A stretch of DNA of 64,000 bases from Pannonibacter phragmitetus DSM 14782 (GCF_000382365.1 NZ_KB908216.1:248675-312674), one strand, 5' to 3'; shown: positions 9,889 through 21,000, counted from the first letter of the stretch. The notes: generated by a model from the sequence alone, not told the origin. A program made the numbers and translations.

Positions 9889-12411
9889 ATGCCGGTAGAC
9901 GGCGGTTCACGCTTGCGCAAGGGCGCAGGGCGGCGGAGACGGATTCTGAAAACGCTCTCCCTCTCGGGCGTGAGCGCCCTTGCCCTCGCAGCCAGCTTGG
10001 GCAGCAGTCTGGCTCAGGCGGCAAGCACCTCCACCGCACAGTTCGGCGCCGACCAGATGGTCTGGCTGGCCGCCCTTGGCGGGGCCTGCGCCTTTGCCGT
10101 CACGGCTTCCTTCGCCTTCCTGCGCAACCGCCGCACCAGCGCTGCCCGCATCGGTGCCCTTTCGCGCGAAAACCGCGATCTCAAGCTTTTCGTCGACCGG
10201 CTGGAATCCATGCTCAACACCGAAGAGCAGCGGATCATCGCCTGGACCGGACTTGGCGAACGCCCGGGTCTGACGCCGCATGTCTGGGGCAACCTACCGG
10301 ACAGCTGTGGCGCGCCGCGCAGCGCCGCCCAGCTTCTGAGCTTCGGCAGCTGGCTGGATGCGAAATCGGCCGAACTTCTGGAAGATCATCTGGCACGCCT
10401 GCGCAGCATTGGCGAAGCCTTCTGCATCACGCTGGAAACCCGCCACCGCACCTATATCGAGGCCGTTGGCCGGACAGCCGGGGCTGCTTCCGTGCTGCGC
10501 CTGCGCGATCTGACAGGTGACCGCCAGTCGCAAGCAGAACTTGCCGCCCGCAACGCCCGCCTCTCCGGCGAACTTTACATGCTGCATGCCCTGCTGGAGG
10601 CGATGCCCGCCCCGGCCTGGCAGACGGATGCGGAAGGCAAGGTCAACTGGGCCAACCGCGCCTATGCCCGCGCCGTCGATTGCGCCTCACCCGAGGCGGC
10701 CGTCAGCGGCGCTGTCGAATTCCTGGATGCCCCGGCGCGCGAGGCCATGAGCCGCGAGCGCAACGATGACGGCTGCTTCCGCTCGCGCATGCCGATTGTG
10801 GCGGCCGGCGAGCGCCGCGTCTTTGAAGTGACAGATGTGCGCTCCAACGTCGGCAGTGCCGGCATTGCCATCGACATTTCCGAGCTGGACCGGACCAAGA
10901 AGGAACTGAAGCGCACCGAGGAATTCCACGGGCGCACGCTGGACCAGCTGGCGACAGCGGTGGCCATCTATGGTGCCGACCGCAAGCTCCAGTTCTACAA
11001 TGCCGCCTTCCGCGCCCTGTGGGATCTGGACACCGGTTTCCTCGACGGCCAGCCGGAAGACGGCATCGTCCTCGACACGCTGCGTGCCGGGCGCAAGCTG
11101 CCCGAACAGGCAGATTATCGCGTCTGGCGCACCAAGATGCTGGAAAGCTACCAGTCGCTGGAAGCCCGAGAGAGCTGGTGGCATCTGCCGGACGGGCGCA
11201 CGCTGCGCGTCATCGCCAACCCGCATCCGCAGGGCGGCGTGACCTACATCTACGAGAACGTGACCGAGCGGCTGGATCTGGAAAGCCGCTACAACGCGCT
11301 GATCCGCGTGCAGGGCGAGACGCTGGACAATCTGTCCGAAGCCGTCGCGGTGTTCGGCTCCGACGGGCGCCTGCGCCTGTGGAACCCGGCCTTCAGCGAA
11401 ATCTGGGCCATGCCGGAAGACCAGCTTTCGGTGATGCCGCATGTCAATGACATCGTGAACACCTGCGCCGCCAACACGGGCGAGATGGAAGCCTGGCGCC
11501 TGCTGGCAGGCTCCATCACCGGGCTGATGGACAGCCGCACGCATCTGGCCGGCCGCATGGAGCGGCGCGACGGCTCGGTGCTGGATTACGCCACCGTGCC
11601 CCTGCCGGATGGCGGCACGCTGGTGACCTTCGTTAACGTTACCGACAGCGTCAACATGGAACGCGCCCTCGTTGAAAAGAACGAGGCGCTGCAGCAGGCG
11701 GACGATCTGAAAAACGCCTTCATCCAGCATGTTTCCTACGAGCTGCGCTCGCCGCTGACCAACATCATCGGCTTTGCGCAGTTGCTGTCCGATCCGAAGT
11801 TCGGCGAGCTTTCCGACAAGCAGGGCGAATACGCGGAATATATCCTGTCCTCGTCCTCGGCGTTGCTGGCCATCATCAACGACATTCTCGATCTGGCCAC
11901 CATTGATGCGGGCATCATGGAGCTGGACCTCAGCGAAGTGGATGTGGCGCAGACCGTGTCTGCCGCCGTCGAGGGGCTGAAGGACCGTCTGGTCGAATCG
12001 CAGATCGTGCTGCGCACAGATGTGCCGGATGATATCGGCACCATGCTGGCCGATGAGCGCCGGTTGCGGCAGGTGCTGTTCAACCTGATTGCCAATGCCG
12101 TGCGCTATTCCCAGGAAGGCGGCATCATTGATGTAACCTGCATCCGGAAGGGCTCAAGCGTCGTCTTCACCGTCAAGGACCACGGCTGCGGCATCCCGCA
12201 GGAGATGATCGAGGCCGTGTTCAACCGCTTTGTCGGCCACGACTCCGGCGCAAGGCGCCGTGGCGCAGGCCTGGGCCTGTCCATCGTCAAGAGCTTCGTG
12301 GAACTCCACGGCGGGCATGTGGAGATCCAGTCGCGGGAGGGGAACGGCACGACCGTGACCTGCACGTTTCCCGCCAAGCCCGAAGTGACCGGCCGGGTTG
12401 CTGCCGAGTAA
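9889..12411 (+). CDS. divL: DivL-like PAS sensor kinase with tyrosine at the H-box
   Basis: An 840-aa membrane protein. N-terminal hydrophobic segments at about 25-45 and 57-77 (signal-anchor type), then PAS-like repeats (about 210-320, 335-450 and 465-580), HisKA and HATPase. The H-box reads QHVSYELRSPLTNIIG: the phosphoacceptor histidine is replaced by Tyr617. The ATPase boxes are intact (NLIANAVRYSQ, DHGCGIP, GAGLGLSIVKSF). Tyr at this position is the hallmark of DivL, the cell-polarity pseudo-kinase that acts on CckA in Caulobacter and rhizobia. The location between ahcY and tsaE is also the one I recall for divL in related genomes. RBS AAGAGGTAGGCAG. Its stop overlaps a possible TTG start of the next gene. 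Confidence 0.88.
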   Translation: MPVDGGSRLRKGAGRRRRILKTLSLSGVSALALAASLGSSLAQAASTSTAQFGADQMVWLAALGGACAFAVTASFAFLRNRRTSAARIGALSRENRDLKLFVDRLESMLNTEEQRIIAWTGLGERPGLTPHVWGNLPDSCGAPRSAAQLLSFGSWLDAKSAELLEDHLARLRSIGEAFCITLETRHRTYIEAVGRTAGAASVLRLRDLTGDRQSQAELAARNARLSGELYMLHALLEAMPAPAWQTDAEGKVNWANRAYARAVDCASPEAAVSGAVEFLDAPAREAMSRERNDDGCFRSRMPIVAAGERRVFEVTDVRSNVGSAGIAIDISELDRTKKELKRTEEFHGRTLDQLATAVAIYGADRKLQFYNAAFRALWDLDTGFLDGQPEDGIVLDTLRAGRKLPEQADYRVWRTKMLESYQSLEARESWWHLPDGRTLRVIANPHPQGGVTYIYENVTERLDLESRYNALIRVQGETLDNLSEAVAVFGSDGRLRLWNPAFSEIWAMPEDQLSVMPHVNDIVNTCAANTGEMEAWRLLAGSITGLMDSRTHLAGRMERRDGSVLDYATVPLPDGGTLVTFVNVTDSVNMERALVEKNEALQQADDLKNAFIQHVSYELRSPLTNIIGFAQLLSDPKFGELSDKQGEYAEYILSSSSALLAIINDILDLATIDAGIMELDLSEVDVAQTVSAAVEGLKDRLVESQIVLRTDVPDDIGTMLADERRLRQVLFNLIANAVRYSQEGGIIDVTCIRKGSSVVFTVKDHGCGIPQEMIEAVFNRFVGHDSGARRRGAGLGLSIVKSFVELHGGHVEIQSREGNGTTVTCTFPAKPEVTGRVAAE

Positions 12412-12418
12412 GCCCGGC

Positions 12419-13990
12419 ATGAGCCCCGCGCACCCGCTCTCCCCCACGCTCAACCTCACCATCCCGGATGAAGCCGCCATGGTGCGGCTGGCCGAAGACA
12501 TCGCCGCCATCCTTGGCTCCGGCGATGTGATTGCGCTCAGCGGAGATCTGGGTGCGGGCAAATCCACCTTCAGCCGCGCCCTGCTGCGCGCCTTTGCCGG
12601 CGACCCTGCGCTGGAAGTGCCGAGCCCCACCTTCACCCTCGTCCAGAGCTACGATCTGGAGCGGCTGACCATCTCCCATCTCGATCTTTACCGGCTGGAA
12701 GAGCCGGAGGAACTGGAAGAACTGGGGCTGGAGGATCTGACGGCCACGGGCGCGGCGCTGATCGAATGGCCGGAAAAGGCCGGCCGTTTCCTTCCCGCCA
12801 GCCGGCTGATCCTGTCCATCGCCCATTCCGGCGACAATGACGCCCGTGCGGTGACTTTCTCATTTGCCAGCCCTGCCGCAGAAAGCCGCTGGACGCAGCG
12901 GCTGGCGCGGACGCAGCGTATCCGGGCGCTGGCGGAGGAGGCAGGTTTTAGTGGCGCAGAGCGGCGCTATCTGACCGGAGATGCCTCGGCGCGGGCCTAT
13001 GAAGTGATCCGCACGCCGCAGAAATCGGCAGTGCTGATGAACTCTCCCGCCGCCTATGACATAGCGAAGCCGGGCGAGGTGCCCAGCTACAGCGAGACCG
13101 TGCACCGCGCCCGCACCGTCGATGCCTTCATCGCACTGACGGGTGAATTGCGGCGGCGCGGCTACAGCGCGCCGGAGCTTTACGCCATCGACCGGGAGGC
13201 GGGCCTGCTGCTGCAGGAGAACCTTGGCAGCGAAGGCATCATCACGCCGGACAGGCACCCCATCGCGGAGCGCTACGCCGCCGCCGCGCAGCTGCTGGCG
13301 GACATGCATGCGGACACGGACTGGCCGCAGGATCTGCCCGTGACCGGCATGGACGGAGCCCTTCTGGCCCGCCACATCATCCCGGCCTATTCGGAAAATG
13401 CCCTGCTGACGGAGGCCGATCTCTTTCTGGAATGGTATGTGCCCTGGCGCGCTGGAGCTGATCCCGCTACCCTGCCCGCAGCGCCGGATACGCAGGAGCG
13501 GGCGGAATACCGCGCCCTGTGGCAGACGGCCTTTGCCCGGATCAGGGATGCGCAGACCGGCTGGGTGATGCGGGACTATCACTCTCCCAACATCCTGTGG
13601 CTGGACAGGCGCGAGGGGCACGCGAAGCTGGGTCTCATCGACTATCAGGATTGCGTCATCGGCCCCGTCGCCTATGACCTTGCCTCCCTGCTGCTCGATG
13701 CAAGGGTGGATATCCCGCGCGCGCTGGAAGAGGAGTTGCTGACCGGCTATCTCGCCCGCCGCAAGGCGCAGGATGCGGGCTTCGACGAAGAGCTGTTCCG
13801 GGCCGCCTATGCCGTCATGGGCGCGCAGCGCATCGCCAAGATCCTCGGCGCCTTCGTGCGGCTGAAATATGCCTATGGCAAGCCACACTACATGGCCCAC
13901 ATGCCGCGCATGACGGACTATCTCGACCGCACCCTCACCCATCCGGCACTGGCGGAACTTGCCGGCTGGTTCCGCGCGCGGGTTGGCTAG
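12419..13990 (+). CDS. Bifunctional TsaE / AmgK-like phosphotransferase fusion
   Basis: A 523-aa two-domain protein. Residues 1-150 are TsaE, the ATPase of tRNA t6A modification: SGDLGAGKSTFSRALLRA (Walker A), PSPTFTLVQSY, HLDLYRLE and LIEWPEKAG. Residues about 160-523 are an aminoglycoside-phosphotransferase fold with MRDYHSPNILWLD and LIDYQDCVIGPVAYD catalytic/Mg motifs, similar to AmgK, the MurNAc/GlcNAc anomeric kinase of peptidoglycan recycling. The next gene encodes a MurU-like nucleotidyltransferase, which supports the AmgK assignment. Such TsaE-phosphotransferase fusions are known in alphaproteobacteria. ATG at 12419 preferred; TTG at 12398 is in frame. Confidence 0.9.
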   Translation: MSPAHPLSPTLNLTIPDEAAMVRLAEDIAAILGSGDVIALSGDLGAGKSTFSRALLRAFAGDPALEVPSPTFTLVQSYDLERLTISHLDLYRLEEPEELEELGLEDLTATGAALIEWPEKAGRFLPASRLILSIAHSGDNDARAVTFSFASPAAESRWTQRLARTQRIRALAEEAGFSGAERRYLTGDASARAYEVIRTPQKSAVLMNSPAAYDIAKPGEVPSYSETVHRARTVDAFIALTGELRRRGYSAPELYAIDREAGLLLQENLGSEGIITPDRHPIAERYAAAAQLLADMHADTDWPQDLPVTGMDGALLARHIIPAYSENALLTEADLFLEWYVPWRAGADPATLPAAPDTQERAEYRALWQTAFARIRDAQTGWVMRDYHSPNILWLDRREGHAKLGLIDYQDCVIGPVAYDLASLLLDARVDIPRALEEELLTGYLARRKAQDAGFDEELFRAAYAVMGAQRIAKILGAFVRLKYAYGKPHYMAHMPRMTDYLDRTLTHPALAELAGWFRARVG

Positions 13991-14128
13991 GCCCGTGCAG
14001 CACCTAGCCGCACTTGCCTTGAGGGCGCGAAGCAGGCACTGCTAGGCGAAGGGCCCCGGCTTGCCGGAGGCTTCGGCACTTCCTATCTCCGGCAGGTGAT
14101 TTCAACCGGAGCAGTTTGCAGGTTTCTC

Positions 14129-14863
14129 ATGACGAACGGCGTTTTCCGTCCCCATAGCGCAATGATCCTGGCTGCCGGGCTTGGCAAGCGCATGCGCCCG
14201 ATCACAGCGACAACACCCAAGCCCCTGATCGAGGTGAACGGCAAGGCGCTGATGGACCATGGCATGGACAAGCTGGCGGCTGCCGGGGTAAAGTGCTGCG
14301 TCGTCAACGTGCATTACCTTGCCGATCTGGTGGAAGTGCATGCCCGCCGCCGCAAGGACCTTGAGATCATCATTTCCGACGAGCGCGAGGCCCTGCTGGA
14401 AACCGGCGGCGGCATTACCAAGGCCCTGCCACTGCTGGGCGATGACCCGTTCTTCGTGCTGAATGCCGACACCGCCTATTGGGTGGAAGGCGTGAAGCCC
14501 AATCTGGAACACCTGATCGAGGCTTTTGACCCGGAGCGCATGGATGCGCTGCTGCTGGTGTCCGACATGGTGAACAGCGCCGGTTATCACGGGCGTGGCG
14601 ATTTCCTGATGGATCCGAACGGCATTCTGGAGCGCCGTCCGGAGCGTTCGGTGGCGCCATTTGCCTATGCAGGCGCGGCCATCCTGCATCCGCGCCTCTT
14701 CCGCGATGCGCCGGAGGGCAAGTTCTCGCTCAACGTGCTGTTTGACCGGGCCATCGAGGCCGGGCGCCTGCACGGCACGCTGATGGAAGGCATCTGGCTG
14801 CATATCGGCACGCCGGAAGCCATTGCCGAGGCGGAACTCGCCGTGCGCGAAAGCGCGGACTGA
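14129..14863 (+). CDS. murU: MurU-like nucleotidyltransferase
   Basis: A 244-aa nucleotidyltransferase with signature SAMILAAGLGKRMRPIT, TPKPLIEVNGKAL, LLETGGGITKALP and FFVLNADTAYW. Best candidate role: UDP-MurNAc formation from MurNAc-1-phosphate, working after AmgK in the fosfomycin-bypassing peptidoglycan recycling route. A general sugar-1-phosphate nucleotidyltransferase cannot be excluded. Start at ATG 14129; a GTG at 14096 would add 11 poorly conserved residues. Lies 138 bp after the TsaE-AmgK fusion and 28 bp before addB. Confidence 0.85.
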   Translation: MTNGVFRPHSAMILAAGLGKRMRPITATTPKPLIEVNGKALMDHGMDKLAAAGVKCCVVNVHYLADLVEVHARRRKDLEIIISDEREALLETGGGITKALPLLGDDPFFVLNADTAYWVEGVKPNLEHLIEAFDPERMDALLLVSDMVNSAGYHGRGDFLMDPNGILERRPERSVAPFAYAGAAILHPRLFRDAPEGKFSLNVLFDRAIEAGRLHGTLMEGIWLHIGTPEAIAEAELAVRESAD

Positions 14864-14891
14864 AACCCGATCCAGACGGCAGGCAGGACTG

Positions 14892-17800
14892 ATGGCAGCG
14901 CGGATTTTCTCCATTCCGCCCTCGGCGGATTTTTCCCGGGAGCTGATCGCAGCGCTGGTGGACGGGCGGCTGATCGAGGGCTTCCGCCCGCTGGATGATC
15001 CGCTGCTGCTCTCCGATGTGACCCTCTATCTGCCAACCCGCCGTGCCGCCCGTGCCCTGCCCGCGCTGGTGCAGGAAATGTTCGGCGGCCGGCCCGTGCT
15101 GCTGCCGCGCATCCGCCCGCTGGGCGATGCGGATGAGGACCTGCAGCTTCTCTCCGTCCCCGGCGATGGAGAGGCGCTGCCGCCGGAACTGCCGCCGCTG
15201 GAGCGCAAGCTGGCGATGACGCGGCTGGTGATGGGCTGGAAGGCGGCGCTGCGCCGTCAGGTTCTGGCCCTTGGCGAGGACGAGCCGCTGGGCCTTCCTG
15301 CTTCCGCCGCCGATGCCGCATGGCTGGCCGGTGACCTCATCACCCTGATGGACGAGCTGGAAACCGAGGAAGCCGACTGGTCGGCGCTCGCCAGCCTCGT
15401 GCCGGAGGATCACGCCCGCTACTGGCAGGTGACGCTCGAATTCCTTGATATCGTGCGCCTTGCCTGGCCTGCTTATCTCGCCGAATGCGGCGCCATGGAC
15501 CCCAAGGCCCGCCGGTCGGCGCTGATCCGGCGTGAAGCGGAGCGCCTGCGGCTCAACCCGCCCAAGGGCCCCGTCATCGCCGCCGGATCGACCGGTACCG
15601 TGCCCGCCACAGCCGAGCTGCTGAAAGCCATTGCAGACCTGCCGCAGGGCGCCATCGTGCTGCCGGGGCTGGACATGCGCATGGATGATGCGTCCTGGTC
15701 CGCCCTTGGCCGCGCCCCGCAGCGGCGGGTGACTGCAGCAGGCAAGGCTTTGCCGCAGGATGAGCCCAGCGCCAACGGGCATCCGCAATATGGCCTGAAG
15801 CAGCTGCTCGACCGGCTGGGCGTGGACCGGCGCAAGGTGGTGCAGCTTTGCCTGCCGGAAACACCGCAGCTGGCCGCCCGCGAGGCGCTGGTGAGCGAGG
15901 CCCTGCGCCCGGCCTCGACCACCGACGAATGGACCTCTTTCCTGCAGCAGACCCCGGCGGAAGAACGCAAGGCCGCGCTTGACGGGGTGGAGCTGGTGAT
16001 TGCCCGCAACGAGGCGGAAGAAGCCCTCAGCCTCGCCATTGCCCTGCGCGAGGCAGTGGAGCGCGGCGGGACGGCAGCGCTCGTTTCCCCCGACCGCCTG
16101 CTCGCCCGCCGCGTGGCGGAAGAGCTGGGCCGCTGGAACATCACCGTGGATGACAGCGCCGGACGCCCGCTCGACCAGACGCCGCCCGCCGTGCTGGCCA
16201 TGCTGGCCGCACGCCTCGCGCTCGAAGGCTGCGCGCCGCTGGATCTGCTGGCCCTGCTGAAACATCCGCTGGCGCGCCTCGGACTGGAAACAAAAGACAT
16301 CCGCTCTGCCGCCCGCTCGCTGGAACGCGGCGTGCTTCGCGGGCCTGCACCGAAATTCGGCTCTCGTGGACTGCCTGATGCGATTGCCGCCGCGCGCCTT
16401 GCTGCCGAAGATGCCCATACGCCCCGCTGGAAGAAGCTGGTGGAAGAAGACTGGGCCGCAGTCAGCGATCTTGCCAACCGGCTGATTACGGCGCTGGAGC
16501 CGCTGGAATGCCTGCTGGAGCGGAAGGAGCCCGTTCCCGTCGATGAACTCGCCCGTGCCCATGCCAAGGTGCTGCAACAGATTGCTGGCGACCCCGCCGG
16601 CTCGGATGCAGAGCTTTACCGGGGCGAGACAGGCAATGCGCTGGCGCTGATGCTGACCGGGCTGATGGACAGCAGCCGTGCGGGCCTTGCTGTGCCTGCC
16701 CGCGAATGGCCTTCCGTCTTCGCCGCGCTGATTGCCGGAACCGCCGTGCGACGGCGCCTGCCGGGCGATCCGCGGGTGCAGATCCTCGGCCCCATGGAAG
16801 CGCGCCTGCAGCGGCCCGATCTGGTCATTCTCGGCGGGCTCAACGAAGGCATCTGGCCGCAGCGCACCCGCAACGATCCCTGGCTGAACCGCCCGATGAA
16901 GCGTGACATGGGGCTGGAGCCGCCGGAGCGGCGCATTGGGGCTGGCGCCCATGACTTCGTGCAAGGGCTGGGCGCACGCCGGGTGATCCTCTCCCGCGCC
17001 AGCCGTGCCGATGGCGCACCCACCGTCACCTCACGCTGGCTGCAAAGGCTGCTGACACTGGCCGGACCTGAAGCAGAAGCTGCCTTGCTGGAACGCGGGC
17101 GGCGCTGGACGGAGCTCGCCGGCCTCCTCGACCTTGCCCAAGGGCCCGTCACCCCGGCGGAGCGGCCCGCTCCGAAGCCGCCGTTGAGCGCAAGGCCGGT
17201 GCGCCTGTCCGTTACCGAAGTCGAACGGCTGGTGCGTGATCCTTACGCCATCTTCGCCCGCCGCATTCTCGGTCTGGAACCCGTGGACCCCATCGGCGGC
17301 TCGCCGACGCTCGCCGACAAAGGCTCGATCATCCATGACGCGCTGGCGCTGTTCCTGTCCGAATGGCATGGTGATCTGGACCACAAGGCCGTGGCGCGGC
17401 TGGTGGAGATCGGCGCGGAGCTGTTTGCCCCGCTTGATGCCTTCCCCGCCATCCGCGCCCTGTGGTGGCCGCGCTTCCTGCGCATTGCCGAGGAATTCGT
17501 GGCCTTTGAACGCCAACGGGAACCCTCCATCCGCCAGCGCTTCCTCGAAATTTCAGGCGGCGTCGAGTTGACCCTGCCGGGTGCCGAATTCCGGCTGACG
17601 GGCCGCGCTGACCGCATCGACCTGATGCAGGACGGCACGCTGGCGGTGATCGACTACAAGACCGGCGCTGTGCCCAGCATCAAGCAGGTGGAGGCGCTGC
17701 TGTCGCCGCAGCTGCCGCTGGAAGTGGCCATGATCCGGCGCGGCGGCTTCGGCAGCGTGCCTGCGGGCGATCCGGTGTCCGATATGCTCTACATCGAATT

Positions 17801-18035
17801 GAAAGGCGGGCGCACGGCGCTGAAGGTGGAATCACGCCAGCCGAAGGACCGCACCATCGAGGAACTGGCCGAAGACGCCTGGAAGCGTCTGGAACAGCTG
17901 GTGGCCGCCTATCAGGACGAGGGGCGCGGCTATCTCTCCCGTGCAAGGGTGGAGAAGGAGCGCGACCTCAACGGCCCCTATGATCACCTTGCCCGCGTGA
18001 AGGAATGGGCCAGCGGTTCGGAGGACAGCGAATGA
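14892..18035 (+). CDS. addB: Double-strand break repair protein AddB
   Basis: A 1047-aa subunit of the AddAB helicase-nuclease, the alphaproteobacterial counterpart of RecBCD. N-terminal inactive-helicase region, then a C-terminal RecB-type nuclease domain visible as GRADRIDLMQDGTLAVIDYKTG, with the catalytic D...DYK arrangement. Start at ATG 14892 (MAARIFSIPPSADF), after AGGACTG, 28 bp downstream of murU. Stop overlaps addA by 4 bp (ATGA), consistent with 1:1 synthesis. Confidence 0.95.
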   Translation: MAARIFSIPPSADFSRELIAALVDGRLIEGFRPLDDPLLLSDVTLYLPTRRAARALPALVQEMFGGRPVLLPRIRPLGDADEDLQLLSVPGDGEALPPELPPLERKLAMTRLVMGWKAALRRQVLALGEDEPLGLPASAADAAWLAGDLITLMDELETEEADWSALASLVPEDHARYWQVTLEFLDIVRLAWPAYLAECGAMDPKARRSALIRREAERLRLNPPKGPVIAAGSTGTVPATAELLKAIADLPQGAIVLPGLDMRMDDASWSALGRAPQRRVTAAGKALPQDEPSANGHPQYGLKQLLDRLGVDRRKVVQLCLPETPQLAAREALVSEALRPASTTDEWTSFLQQTPAEERKAALDGVELVIARNEAEEALSLAIALREAVERGGTAALVSPDRLLARRVAEELGRWNITVDDSAGRPLDQTPPAVLAMLAARLALEGCAPLDLLALLKHPLARLGLETKDIRSAARSLERGVLRGPAPKFGSRGLPDAIAAARLAAEDAHTPRWKKLVEEDWAAVSDLANRLITALEPLECLLERKEPVPVDELARAHAKVLQQIAGDPAGSDAELYRGETGNALALMLTGLMDSSRAGLAVPAREWPSVFAALIAGTAVRRRLPGDPRVQILGPMEARLQRPDLVILGGLNEGIWPQRTRNDPWLNRPMKRDMGLEPPERRIGAGAHDFVQGLGARRVILSRASRADGAPTVTSRWLQRLLTLAGPEAEAALLERGRRWTELAGLLDLAQGPVTPAERPAPKPPLSARPVRLSVTEVERLVRDPYAIFARRILGLEPVDPIGGSPTLADKGSIIHDALALFLSEWHGDLDHKAVARLVEIGAELFAPLDAFPAIRALWWPRFLRIAEEFVAFERQREPSIRQRFLEISGGVELTLPGAEFRLTGRADRIDLMQDGTLAVIDYKTGAVPSIKQVEALLSPQLPLEVAMIRRGGFGSVPAGDPVSDMLYIELKGGRTALKVESRQPKDRTIEELAEDAWKRLEQLVAAYQDEGRGYLSRARVEKERDLNGPYDHLARVKEWASGSEDSE

Positions 18036-21000
18036 GCGGGCCGCAGATCCCCCTTGCAACGCTGCAGCGGCAGGACCTTGCCTCACGGCCCCATGCCTCG
18101 GCCTGGGTGAGCGCCAATGCAGGCTCGGGCAAGACCTTCGTTCTCTCCCGCCGGGTGGTGCGCCAGCTGCTGGATGGCACCGATCCCTCGCGCATTCTGT
18201 GCCTCACCTTCACAAAGGCGGCCGCTGCGGAGATGGCAACCCGTGTGTTCAAGATCCTCGGCCAATGGATCGCGCTGAGCGATGATGATCTGGCAAAGGA
18301 AATTGCAGCCATCGACGGAACGCCCCCGTCCCGCGCCCGGCTTGCCGGGGCGCGGCGGCTGTTTGCGCGGGCGCTGGAAACACCGGGCGGGCTGAAAATC
18401 CAGACCATCCACGCCTTCTGCGAGGCGCTGCTGCACCAGTTTCCGCTGGAAGCCAATGTGGCCGGGCATTTCTCCGTGCTGGACGACCGGCTGGCGGCAG
18501 AGCTGATGGCAGAAGCGCGCGCCTACGTGCTGCATGCGGCAGAGACCGAGCCGGAAAGCCCGCTGGGCGCGGCCTTGCAACGGCTGATCGGGCTGATGCC
18601 GGATGCGGCTGTCGAGGAGGTTCTGGCCGAGGCAATCAACCGGCGCGATGCCTTGCGCAACTGGATCGTCAGTGCCGGAGATCTGGACGCCGCGCTCGAA
18701 AGCCTTGCGCGGGATTTCGGGCTGGAGCCGGGCGCAAGTCTCGAGGCGCTGGACAAGGAGCTTCTGGAAGGCCGCCTCATCCGCGATCCGCTGGCCGTTG
18801 CCGAAGCGCTGCGGCTGGGCACCAAAACCGACGGTGAGAAGGCGGACCTTCTGGCCGCTGCCACCGAAGGACTGAAGCCCGGCGGCGATCCCGCCACCTT
18901 CCGCCACAACTGGCTGCGGGTGTTCTTCACGCAGGCCATGGAACCGGCCAAGCGCCTGTGCACGGCTGGCGTCACCAAGCAGTTTCCGCAAGTGGCAGAG
19001 GACATGCAGGCCGAGCAGGCCCGGCTTGTGGCCCTGCTGGACAAGCGCCGGGCGATTGTCACGCTGGAAGGCACCGCCGCCATCTTCCGCCTCGCCGACG
19101 GGGTGATCGGCCATTACGAGGCAGGCAAGGCGCGGCGCGGGTTACTGGATTTCGAAGATCTCGTCGTGCGCGCCGCCAATCTTCTGGCCAACAGCGACGC
19201 GGCCCAGTGGGTACAGTTCAAACTGGATCAGGGTCTTGACCACATTCTGGTGGACGAGGCGCAGGACACCAGCCCCCGGCAGTGGCAGGTGATCCGCTCG
19301 CTGGCGGAAGAGTTCTTCTCCGGCGAAGGCGCACGACGCGGCCCGCGCACCATCTTCGCCGTGGGCGACGAGAAGCAGTCGATCTATTCCTTTCAAGGCG
19401 CCGTGCCCGCCTATTTCGACGAAATGCGCCGCTATTTCGACAAGCGCGCCGGGCAGGCGGACCAGCCGTTCCATCCGGTGGAGCTGCAGCTGTCCTTCCG
19501 CTCGACCCCTGATGTGCTGGGCGCGGTGGACCGGGTGTTCCTGCCCGCCGAAGCCCATGCCGGCCTGTCGCAGGAGGTGAAGCCGCCGGTGCATGAGGCG
19601 ATCCGCCGCGATCCCGGGCTCGTTGAAATCTGGCCGCTGGAAGAGCCGCTGGAGAGCGAGGAGCCGGAGGACTGGACCTTGCCGGTGGATCATCTTGGCA
19701 CCGGCTCGCCCATGCTGCGGGTGGCCAGGCGCATTGCCGCGACTTTGCGCCGGTGGATGGACGAAGGCACCGCTGGGCCCGGCGACGTGATGATCCTGGT
19801 GCGCAAGCGCGGCCCCTTCGTGGAAGCGCTGAACCGGGAGATGAAACGGCTGGGCGTGCCTGCAGCGGGCAGTGACCGGCTGGTGCTGACCGAGCATATT
19901 GCAGTGATGGATCTGGTCGCCCTTGGCCGCTTCATGCTGCTGCCGGAAGACGACCTGTCGCTGGCCGCCGTGCTGAAAAGCCCGCTGTTCGGCCTGGATG
20001 ACGCTGCCCTGCTGGAAATTGCCCGCGATCCGGTGGAGCGGCTGCGCCCCGGCACCCTGTGGCAGGGCCTTCTGAAGAAGGCGGAAGACGGCAACCGCTG
20101 GGACCGTGTGCGCCTGCAGCTGGAAGCCTGGCGCGCACGGGCCGACTTCATGCCGCCCTTCGAATTCTATGCAAGGCTTCTGTCCGTCGATGGCGGGCGG
20201 CGTGCCTTCCGGGGGCGCATGGGGCCGGAAGTGGATGACGTGCTGGATGAGTTTCTCGCGCTGGCCATGGGCTATGAGCAGACCGGCATTCCCGGCCTTG
20301 AAGGCTTTCTTGCCTGGCTTGCCGCTGCTCCCACCGAGATCAAGCGCGAGCTGACAAATGCCGCCGGACTCGTACGCATCATGACTGTGCACGGCTCCAA
20401 AGGTCTGGAAGCGCCGATTGTCATTCTGGTGGACCCGTGCAACGCCCCCGTCAGCAGCCATCACGACCCGTCCTTCCTGCCCTTCAAACCGAAGGATGAC
20501 GCAGAACAGGCCCCCGCGCTGGTATGGCTGCCGGTGAAGGCCGAGCGCATGGGCTGGCAGACTGCGGCCATCGACAAGTTCCGCGCCAGTGCTGCCGAAG
20601 AATACCGGCGCCTGCTCTATGTGGCCATGACCCGCGCCGAGGACCGGCTGATCGTCTGCGGCTGGCAGCCTGCCAAGGGCCCCAAAGAGGGCTGCTGGTA
20701 TGATCTGGCCGCCAGCGCGCTGAAGCCGGAAGCCGAGGAAGTGACCGCCCCCGATGGCACGGTCACCGCATGGCTGTGGCGCAAGCCCGGCACCGATCCG
20801 GCAGCTCCCTTGAAAAAGCACAGTGCCCATGCTGAGCCTGAAGCGGAAAAACCCGCAGCCCCCGTGCCGGAGTGGCTGACCCGCCCGGTGACGCCGCCCA
20901 CCCGCATGCCCCGGCTTCAGCCCTCCCGCGTGTTTGACGCGATGGAGACGAAGGAAGGCATCGAGGCGCCGGACGGGCTTTCGGCGCTGGAAGCACACCG

